DNA of 38,292 bases, from positions 1 through 38,292 of the forward strand of contig WQUV01000002.1 of NCBI GenBank assembly GCA_009781895.1, in the 5' to 3' direction. The stretch's first letter is position 1; every line of letters starts with the position of its first letter. Shown here in pieces: positions 33,043 to 38,292 of the stretch. This DNA is from Candidatus Saccharimonadota bacterium. Its GTDB lineage: Bacteria; Patescibacteriota; Saccharimonadia; Saccharimonadales; Saccharimonadaceae. The notes below the pieces were generated by a model. The model was not told where the DNA came from. It saw only the letters and a program-made list of their open reading frames with translations, and did not search any database. The position numbers and the translations under genes are program-made.

Positions 33043-33137
33043 TTGACTATAAGCCATAAACATGATATAATTGCAAGGAAGATACCAAATACCTGTGGTT
33101 TTAAGGCCACAAATTTTATAAAAGGAGGGTTTGGTAT
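33043..33137 (+). promoter_or_regulatory. Cassette promoter with self-complementary leader masking the start codon
   Basis: TTGACT (33043-33048), 17-nt spacer, extended -10 TGATATAAT (TATAAT 33066-33071). In the leader, ATACCAAA (33082-33089) is perfectly complementary to TTTGGTAT (33130-33137), which includes the first two bases of the ATG and touches the SD GGAGGG. A TGTGG/CCACA hairpin sits between, so the whole leader can fold into one arm closed over the ribosome site. Confidence 0.65.
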
Positions 33138-34203
33138 GAGAAAAAAGAACTTTAACAACAATGGTCCAGTCAGGGTTAGTGAAAACGACTTCGCTAAGTA
33201 CAAGCGAATAGTCTTTACTGACAACATGACTAACAAAACTCGCTTCGACCAGCTCTATTACCTCTGGATTGATGAAAAGAATCCAGATGGGCTGCGCCGC
33301 TTAGCGCTAAGGGACATGCTGCGACAAAGTTACATCATGGACGCGGACGTGGCAAGATGCCATTACGCAGTGGCAGACTCAATGCGTCGCTTGCTCAGAA
33401 TTGGCAACAAAGAACACCGGGAAGACCTGTATTGGTTGCTATTCAACCGCCCAAAATTACTAAGGGAAATGCTTGGCGAATTCTGCTACAACCTGAAGAA
33501 CGACCTAGCTCCACACGAGTTAGTCGGACACGGTAACGGGCAAATAGATGAGCTGATTGAGTTCCTGCTGGGGCTGGTTGACGAGGGTCATGCCCGCGAA
33601 CTACTATCCCACCACAGCGCGAGCCGCTTAGGGGCTGATGAGAGCTACTTGTTAGCTCCGATATTAGTCAAGCTCTGGTCGCCAAAGACCAAAATGCCGC
33701 AAGCTGTAAGAGATGAGATATGGCAGAGGATCGTCGCAGCAACGCAGGCAGAGATGAAGAAACACATGGCAGCAGTTTCAGCAGCTGGCCATGTAAATGA
33801 CATGAGTTTGACGCTATCGCTCACGCCGAACGGTCTCGAGATGGCGAAAGGGTTAGTTGAGCTCGTAATAGATCAATCATACGTCAAGGGAAACGGCTTC
33901 AAGGCTATCTACCCATGCCTCTGGCTACTGGAAAATGAGATACCGGATGTCGTGAAATACATGAGTCTGGGCCAAATTGTCCGCATAGCCATACAGTTAG
34001 AAGACGAGGAGCTGGCGTTAAGGTTTGCACGCCGGCATATCCATGCGGTTGATTCGCGTGATCTAAAAACATTCAAGAACCAAGAGGGCTTAGTATTCCT
34101 GCGCTGGCTAAGAGGCTTGATGGAGGTGGCTACGCCAGGGGATGAAGATTTGCGCGAAGATATCAACGGTATATTGATGCATCTTGGTAAGCAAGTCGAC
34201 TAA
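33136..34203 (+). CDS. Unknown large helical protein, long-leader cassette class
   Basis: 355 residues, no membrane segment, mainly helical with many Leu/Arg/Glu heptad-like stretches (GLRRLALRDMLRQSYIM, IDELIEFLLGLVDEGHARELL, RIAIQLEDEELALRFARRHI). The repeated helix pairs in the last 150 residues recall TPR/HEAT-like scaffolds but no repeat consensus is certain. The ATG at 33136 has AAAGGAGGG 5 nt before it; an upstream in-frame start would lie inside the promoter/leader. Own promoter and terminator. No family recognised. Confidence 0.75.
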   Translation: MRKKNFNNNGPVRVSENDFAKYKRIVFTDNMTNKTRFDQLYYLWIDEKNPDGLRRLALRDMLRQSYIMDADVARCHYAVADSMRRLLRIGNKEHREDLYWLLFNRPKLLREMLGEFCYNLKNDLAPHELVGHGNGQIDELIEFLLGLVDEGHARELLSHHSASRLGADESYLLAPILVKLWSPKTKMPQAVRDEIWQRIVAATQAEMKKHMAAVSAAGHVNDMSLTLSLTPNGLEMAKGLVELVIDQSYVKGNGFKAIYPCLWLLENEIPDVVKYMSLGQIVRIAIQLEDEELALRFARRHIHAVDSRDLKTFKNQEGLVFLRWLRGLMEVATPGDEDLREDINGILMHLGKQVD

Positions 34204-34220
34204 TGGACTATTTGTGTGCG

Positions 34221-34244
34221 CCCCGCTAGACTGTTCTGGCGGGG
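34221..34244 (+). terminator. Terminator of the 33136 gene
   Basis: CCCCGC (34221-34226) pairs with GCGGGG (34239-34244), followed by TTTTC. Confidence 0.8.
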
Positions 34245-34279
34245 TTTTCACTTTAGCGCGAGGTTGGTATAATATAGGG

Positions 34280-34750
34280 GTGAAGAAGATTATTTTTAGT
34301 GACTACGAGGGAACGATTCTAGCTCGAGATGGCAGTACCGCAAAGAACGCTCAGGCAATAGACCGCTGGCGGGCGGCGGGCAAAAAGTTTGTGATCGCAA
34401 CGGGGCAAGGGTTTGCAGCGCCAAATGAAGTCTTGGTTCAGTTTGACTATATTATTACAGATGGTGGGCGCGAAATCAGAGACGCAAACTGGGAGCTATT
34501 ATACCAGGAGGCGATTGGGGCGCGAGCAAGCAAAACAAAAGCAATAGAAGTGGTATTAGCGCGAGAACAAATAACACCAGACGATGCCGTGACAATTGGC
34601 GACGGCCCAAATGATGTTGAGATGATCGAGAAATATGACGGCTATGCGATTCACGGCACATTTGCTGACGAAATGACAAACGACAAGACAGCTAAGAGCG
34701 TTGCGATGATGATTGATGAGCTGCTTGAGCTGGCTGAACGTAATCCTTGA
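34280..34750 (+). CDS. Small HAD-superfamily phosphatase-like protein
   Basis: 156 residues from a GTG at 34280. TATAAT ends 6 nt before it, so the mRNA should be leaderless; longer upstream frames run into the previous terminator. Motif I is F-S-D-Y-E-G-T-I, where the usual second Asp of DxDGT is Glu; motif II is I-A-T-G-Q; motif IV is TIGDGPNDVEMIEKYDGYAI, as in Cof-type phosphatases. The cap domain is nearly absent. The Glu substitution may weaken phosphatase activity. Its TGA overlaps the -35 of the next cassette (34747-34752). Confidence 0.8.
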   Translation: MKKIIFSDYEGTILARDGSTAKNAQAIDRWRAAGKKFVIATGQGFAAPNEVLVQFDYIITDGGREIRDANWELLYQEAIGARASKTKAIEVVLAREQITPDDAVTIGDGPNDVEMIEKYDGYAIHGTFADEMTNDKTAKSVAMMIDELLELAERNP

Positions 34751-34886
34751 CTAATATACATAAGAGTGATATAATCTAAAAACAACGAGGAGGATCATCG
34801 CCCACCCCTCGTATTTCTTTTTTAGAAAATCTGGGCGCGAAGCTTAAAAGCAAAGATTTCGCAGCCCCATAGAGGAGGAGGGTGGC
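34747..34886 (+). promoter_or_regulatory. Cassette promoter and attenuator-like leader of the 34887-35177 unit
   Basis: TTGACT (34747-34752), 17-nt spacer, extended -10 TGATATAAT (TATAAT 34770-34775). In the leader ACGAGG pairs with CCTCGT and is followed by a T-rich run (TTTCTTTTTT), like an intrinsic terminator. The same C-rich segment (GCCCACCCCTC) is also nearly complementary to the SD region GAGGGTGGC before the ATG, so two exclusive folds are possible. Confidence 0.55.
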
Positions 34887-35156
34887 ATGAATCAGGAAAA
34901 GATGAGAGTATTCGATCAACTACCTATTAGGTATGTGGGCGTGGAGCTGACTTGGTTGATAGCTAAAGAAGCTAATCCGAGCAGCTTGGATGGGGAGTTC
35001 GTAAAGCGGGCGGCCGAACAGAGCAAGACGCTCGGTGACTTTTTCAACGTGACTGGCAGAGTTGCCTTTCGTGAGGCGTTCTATGAGTACCTGTCAAAGC
35101 TGGATGGAGTCATGTCGTCCCTCGAAGCGACTGTAAGAGATTTGAATTTGACCTAA
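34887..35156 (+). CDS. Unknown small helical protein, first of a paralogous pair
   Basis: 89 residues, helical, no membrane segment. SD AGAGGAGGAGGG directly upstream. The core KTLGDFFNVTGRVAFREAFY and following YEYLSKL resemble TTMEEYFELFRARSSKANPFR and FFKEFYRKL in the next gene, so the two are probably diverged tandem duplicates. No family recognised. Confidence 0.7.
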   Translation: MNQEKMRVFDQLPIRYVGVELTWLIAKEANPSSLDGEFVKRAAEQSKTLGDFFNVTGRVAFREAFYEYLSKLDGVMSSLEATVRDLNLT

Positions 35157-35176
35157 GAGACAAAGGAGACGGAAAG

Positions 35177-35527
35177 ATGGATTTAAATTTAGTGGGAAAA
35201 GTAAGTACGGCCGAAGACCTGAGCGCGATAAAGATCGCTGATATCGGCAAGAATACAGTGGAAGAGATCAGCCTCAAGGTCACTGCTGGCCAACAAATGA
35301 ACGGACTGGTCCGTCGGAACCTGTACTTCCGCAGCTGTACCACAATGGAAGAATACTTTGAGCTATTTCGCGCGCGAAGCTCGAAAGCTAACCCGTTCCG
35401 CGATGCGTTCTTCAAAGAGTTCTACCGTAAACTGAAGCAGGCGATCGCCAAACAAGAGCGCGCTACCCGAGTGAAGTTGGCATTATTGACTAACAACACC
35501 GGTAGCAAGCAAGTAGCAGTATCGTAA
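35177..35527 (+). CDS. Unknown small protein, second of a paralogous pair
   Basis: 116 residues with a short beta-like N-terminus (EISLKVTAGQQMNGLV) and a basic helical C-terminus (KLKQAIAKQERATRVKL). SD AAAGGAGAC 6 nt before the ATG; 20 nt after the previous stop, so co-transcribed with it. The F-R-[DE]-A-F-[FY] segment is shared with the upstream gene. No family recognised. Confidence 0.7.
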   Translation: MDLNLVGKVSTAEDLSAIKIADIGKNTVEEISLKVTAGQQMNGLVRRNLYFRSCTTMEEYFELFRARSSKANPFRDAFFKEFYRKLKQAIAKQERATRVKLALLTNNTGSKQVAVS

Positions 35528-35539
35528 ATCTTTGCAGAC

Positions 35540-35576
35540 AAAAAGCACCGACAGCTTTCGCTAGTAGGTGCTTTTT
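35540..35576 (+). terminator. Terminator of the 34887-35177 unit
   Basis: A perfect 10-bp stem AAAAAGCACC (35540-35549) with GGTGCTTTTT (35567-35576) and a 17-nt loop. Confidence 0.85.
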
Positions 35577-35599
35577 CATTGCTATGCTATAATCATAGT

Positions 35600-35983
35600 A
35601 TGAAAAAAGGTTTTACAGCCCTAGAGCTAGTGATTGCGATTGCGTTCGTGGGGGCAGCGGTAGTATTCTTCTTTATGCAGCGGGCGACGATTCAAGCTTT
35701 TGCGCGAGACGACCACAACAAAACAGCGGTCAATGCGATCTACTACGCACTAGAGGACGTGCATCATTTCGTATTTGGCTACTACCCAGAAGTCTTGACC
35801 GAGGAGACACTGCGTGGCGCTGACCCGCGATTTATGGTAGACCATGCGGGTAACTTCATCGGCAATATTGGCTCGCATTTATTCTACGAGCCAGAGAACT
35901 GCGTCGAAGGACGATGTTCGAGCTTCATTATCCGAGCGGAGCTTGAGCGTGAGACAGATTTTGTGCGTCGGTCGCGACACTAA
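35600..35983 (+). CDS. Type IV pilin-like (prepilin) protein
   Basis: 127 residues. MKKGFTALELVIAIAFVGAA is a classic type III prepilin leader: a short basic leader, cleavage after Gly4, then Phe with Glu at mature position 5 and a hydrophobic helix. The globular part (about 40-127) has one C-V-E-G-R-C pair likely forming a disulfide. Type IV pili drive DNA uptake and host-cell contact in Saccharibacteria, and dprA and recA are nearby. TATAAT ends 6 nt before the ATG (leaderless). It converges on ruvB with 3 nt between stops. Confidence 0.82.
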   Translation: MKKGFTALELVIAIAFVGAAVVFFFMQRATIQAFARDDHNKTAVNAIYYALEDVHHFVFGYYPEVLTEETLRGADPRFMVDHAGNFIGNIGSHLFYEPENCVEGRCSSFIIRAELERETDFVRRSRH

Positions 35984-35986
35984 TAG

Positions 35987-37027
35987 CTAGCCAAGGTGTT
36001 TTTTAGCGCGACCAGTCACCACGCGACCGCGCGGGGTGCGCTCAAGGAAACCAATTTGCATGAGGTAGGGCTCATAGTAATCTTCGATAGTGGAAGCTTC
36101 GTCGCCAGTTAGGGCGGCGAGAGTTTTGATGCCAACAGGGCGCTCGCCGTAGTGGTCGAGGATAGTGCGAAGTAGGCTACGATCTGCGATATCGAGACCT
36201 AGACGATCGATCTGGAGGAGCTCTAGAGATTGCTCGGCGATAGCTACGTCAATCTTGCCGTTATTGTTGAGTTCAGCATAGTCGCGGACGCGCTTCAGAA
36301 GGCGGTTTGCAATACGCGGAGTGAGGCGAGCGCGCGACGACAGCATAGTCGCGGCTTCGTCAGTGATAGTGAGGTCGAGAATGCGAGATGAGCGCGTTAT
36401 AATCTCCTTGATGTGAGGTTCGCTGTAATATTCGAGACGATAGACTAAGCCAAATCGATCACGGAGCGGGTTAGCCAGGGCACCAGCCCGAGTGGTAGCA
36501 CCAATTAAGGTGAAGCGAGGGAGGGAAAGACGAACAGAGCGAACGGCTGGGCCTTTGCCGATCATGATGTCGATCACATAATCTTCCATCGCGGAGTAGA
36601 GCGTCTCCTCGACCTGGCGGCTGAGACGATGGATCTCGTCGATAAAGAGGACATCGCCATCTTGGAGGCTGGTCAGAACACTCGCGAGATCACCAGGACG
36701 GCTGATACCAGGGCCAGAGGCGACTTTGAAGTTTGGTTTTTGCTCCTCGCCTTTCTTCTTGGTGTTTGCGGCCATTTCATTAGCGATAACACCAGCGAGG
36801 GTGGTCTTGCCGAGTCCAGGTGGACCAAACAACAGAACGTGATCGATAGGTTCGTTGCGTTGCTTGGCGGCATCAATCGCTAGCTGTAGGCTGGTCTTAA
36901 GGCTCTCTTGACCAATGTATTCGCTGAGACGTTGCGGTCGGAGGGTGTTCTCGAACTTCTGCTGCTCATCAGGCATATCGCCGTCATCGCTACTGCCCCT
37001 CGCGTCTACAATCCTCTCAACTGCCAT
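35987..37027 (-). CDS. ruvB: Holliday junction branch-migration ATPase RuvB
   Basis: 346 residues, full length. Walker A FGPPGLGKTT, Walker B VLFIDEIHRL, sensor 1 LIGATTRAGALANPLRDRFG with the arginine finger, sensor 2 and the winged-helix C-terminus (ALTGDEASTIEDYYEPYLMQIGFLERTPRGR). A Lys-rich insertion (AANTKKKGEEQK, about residue 88) lengthens the first loop after Walker A. TATACT ends 8 nt before the ATG, so it is probably leaderless. No ruvA or ruvC is seen next to it in the window. Confidence 0.97.
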   Translation of the reverse strand: MAVERIVDARGSSDDGDMPDEQQKFENTLRPQRLSEYIGQESLKTSLQLAIDAAKQRNEPIDHVLLFGPPGLGKTTLAGVIANEMAANTKKKGEEQKPNFKVASGPGISRPGDLASVLTSLQDGDVLFIDEIHRLSRQVEETLYSAMEDYVIDIMIGKGPAVRSVRLSLPRFTLIGATTRAGALANPLRDRFGLVYRLEYYSEPHIKEIITRSSRILDLTITDEAATMLSSRARLTPRIANRLLKRVRDYAELNNNGKIDVAIAEQSLELLQIDRLGLDIADRSLLRTILDHYGERPVGIKTLAALTGDEASTIEDYYEPYLMQIGFLERTPRGRVVTGRAKKHLG

Positions 37028-37061
37028 ATGGGTTCAGTATAACAGGTTTAAGGGTAGGTGG

Positions 37062-37442
37062 CTAGTCTTCAAAGGGGAGATTGGGCTGGTCGTCGATCTG
37101 ATTACGATCGGGAGCGCGGTAGGCACACCAAACACCGATAGCTTCGCGACATTCCCAGTCTTCCATTTCTGCTGTGCAGTGTTCGAAAACGAGGTTGCGA
37201 CAGTCATCAAAAGAGGGAATGACACCCTCCTCTTCAAGCACGTGGCGAAGGTGATAGTAGCGCAAAAAGCTCTCGTGCCAGTTTTGGCTTATTCGGTCGC
37301 TATCCCAGCGCTGGACAAAGAATAGAGAATGCAGCAAGAAAGCCACCACGATAATGGATATTATATTCATTACGAAGAGGATTATTATGGCTAGCTTGGT
37401 TTTGTCGTATTTCGGGGCTGGATTTCTGCTCTGGGTTCTCAT
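37062..37442 (-). CDS. Single-pass membrane protein with extracellular CX7C-CX7C hairpin
   Basis: 126 residues. A basic N-terminus, one membrane helix (about 16-43), then an outer helical domain. The last part has four Cys in the pattern C-x7-C-x8-C-x7-C (DDCRNLVFEHC... ECREAIGVWC), like the paired-cysteine helical hairpins of CHCH-type proteins, so two disulfides are likely outside the cell. No family recognised. TAAAAT ends 6 nt before the ATG. Confidence 0.65.
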   Translation of the reverse strand: MRTQSRNPAPKYDKTKLAIIILFVMNIISIIVVAFLLHSLFFVQRWDSDRISQNWHESFLRYYHLRHVLEEEGVIPSFDDCRNLVFEHCTAEMEDWECREAIGVWCAYRAPDRNQIDDQPNLPFED

Positions 37443-37474
37443 GTCCCTATTTTAGCATGAGCGTTTTTAAGTGT

Positions 37475-38212
37475 CTAGTCGATGCGAGTAGCGAAGATGA
37501 TGTGGCGGCGATCATAGGTGCCGAGACTGGGGTCGTAGGAGCCAGCGCAAGTCATGAGAGTGAGAGTGCTAGCAGGAGCATGAATGAGACTAGTCATCGT
37601 GATGAGATGCGGGCAGTTCGCGGCGCGATAGGTCGCTATACCTGGGAGGTTATTGACATTGCCAGCGCGCAGACAGCGATAACGAAAATCGAGATGAGAA
37701 CGAGCGATACTAGCACGGAAAGTCTCGGTGCCGCTCGAGGTAATGACCTGAATTAACGCACCATCTCGTATATTACCGAGACTTGCGAAGATATTCTGTG
37801 AATTATGACCGTAAATGAAGCGGGCGCCGTTGGTCGAGATATTGGCGACGCGACCGCTAGCGCTGGTCGGGGTGATGTGGAGTTCGGAAGCAGTGTGGTT
37901 GACGATACAGTTGTCGACACCGAGGCTCGCGATGACGATTCTCTCGGCGCAAAGAGCAGGCTGGGGTTGTGGAGTCGGCAAGGGGGGTGAGGAAGTTAAG
38001 TCGCCTAGCCCACCTCCCTGGATGCGCTGCTCGTCGTGTTCGATTGCAGGCTCTATAAGCTCTTCGGGCGCTTCTGTATCTGTAAGATATTCTATTGTAT
38101 GGTAAGCGGCATCGGCAGCGAGAAAAGAGTGGGTTAGTATAGCCACAGCTGGCGCGAAAGCCAGGCAGAAACTAAAAATGACGCCCAAGGCGCCTCGCTT
38201 ATTGATACTCAT
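37475..38212 (-). CDS. Sortase-family transpeptidase
   Basis: 245 residues. An N-terminal membrane anchor (about 8-30), a Pro-rich linker (about 50-85) and the sortase barrel. The catalytic His is in FIYGHNSQNIFASLGNI, the Cys in LTLMTCAGSYD and the Arg in DRRHIIFATR at the end. Sortases attach surface proteins or build pili. Which class it belongs to cannot be decided here, and no LPxTG-like substrate is seen in the window. TATAAT ends 8 nt before the ATG (leaderless type). Confidence 0.88.
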   Translation of the reverse strand: MSINKRGALGVIFSFCLAFAPAVAILTHSFLAADAAYHTIEYLTDTEAPEELIEPAIEHDEQRIQGGGLGDLTSSPPLPTPQPQPALCAERIVIASLGVDNCIVNHTASELHITPTSASGRVANISTNGARFIYGHNSQNIFASLGNIRDGALIQVITSSGTETFRASIARSHLDFRYRCLRAGNVNNLPGIATYRAANCPHLITMTSLIHAPASTLTLMTCAGSYDPSLGTYDRRHIIFATRID

Positions 38213-38226
38213 GTGTCAATATTATA

Positions 38227-38292
38227 TCATAAGAACGATAAAAATGCAAGTTTTGGATTGTTGCCCGCGAGAATAGCATTGGCGATCGAAGT
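38227..38292 (-). CDS. Possible 3' end of a CDS entering from the right
   Basis: An open frame of 21 codons to a TGA whose complement is at 38227-38229, ending AGNNPKLAFLSFL. Its end overlaps the promoter of the sortase gene. Too short to identify or to be sure it is coding. Confidence 0.3.
   Translation of the reverse strand, partial: TSIANAILAGNNPKLAFLSFL

Noticed and set aside
20503-35530. Prophage or plasmid island
   Set aside because: No integrase, capsid, terminase or replication gene is seen, and the unknown genes are interspersed with core genes such as pflB, der, dprA and recA.
1-38292. UGA recoding as glycine, as in some CPR lineages
   Set aside because: UGA ends several conserved proteins at their expected length (for example the GT4 protein and the lepA 5' half), and no conserved gene needs UGA read-through.

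Overview
The window reads like part of a reduced bacterial genome of the Patescibacteria (CPR), most likely Saccharibacteria/TM7. This is an inference from gene content and style, not from a 16S gene. Short housekeeping proteins sit among many lineage-specific unknowns. There is a pyruvate formate-lyase/Pta fermentation set, a GH57 glucan enzyme, a sortase, a type IV pilin-like protein and a RecA/DprA/RecR/RuvB set that fits DNA uptake. UGA is used as an ordinary stop, which argues against Absconditabacteria/Gracilibacteria. I see no insertion sequence, CRISPR array or rRNA gene.

Layout. 1-5.2 kb: small envelope and ferritin-like genes, then elongation factor 4 (lepA) encoded as two halves with a HAM1/RdgB-like nucleotide pyrophosphatase gene between them, then a short Clp unfoldase made of a Clp-N-like domain and a single D2-type AAA+ module. 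5.2-9.2 kb: an MFS-like transporter preceded by a 21-codon coupled ORF, ychF, and a CBS membrane protein. 9.3-15.8 kb: ybaB, recR, a DHH phosphoesterase, a GT-C-like membrane protein, and a glycosyltransferase overlapping a GH57 glucanase. 15.8-20.5 kb: a YgjP-type protease and a P-loop kinase, tRNA-Trp with a Trp-rich small membrane protein, a methyltransferase, a DUF368 lipid-carrier transporter, clpP and a membrane-anchored HEPN-like protein. 22.0-27.9 kb: a minus-strand operon der-pth-activase-pflB-pta. 28.8-29.1 kb: a strong candidate structured ncRNA. 29.2-38.3 kb: dprA, recA, a run of unknown genes, a HAD protein, a pilin, ruvB, a Cys-rich exported protein and a sortase.

Two expression styles coexist. 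Many housekeeping genes have a TATAAT-like -10 only 6-8 nt before the start codon, so their mRNAs should be leaderless. A second class (genes at 7860, 20683, 21218, 28158, 31449, 32073/32440, 33136, 34887/35177) has a -35 box, an exactly 17-nt spacer, an extended TGnTATAAT -10, a long leader, a strong Shine-Dalgarno and usually its own terminator. Three of these share an almost identical promoter/5'-leader block, and several leaders can pair with their own start-codon region. These unknown-function cassettes, scattered between core genes, are the best candidate in the window for an undescribed regulated system.

Other standouts are the split lepA, an identical 75-bp repeat inserted in frame at two places in der, a RecR without its zinc finger, and an orphan ncRNA of about 335 nt with a textbook promoter and terminator.
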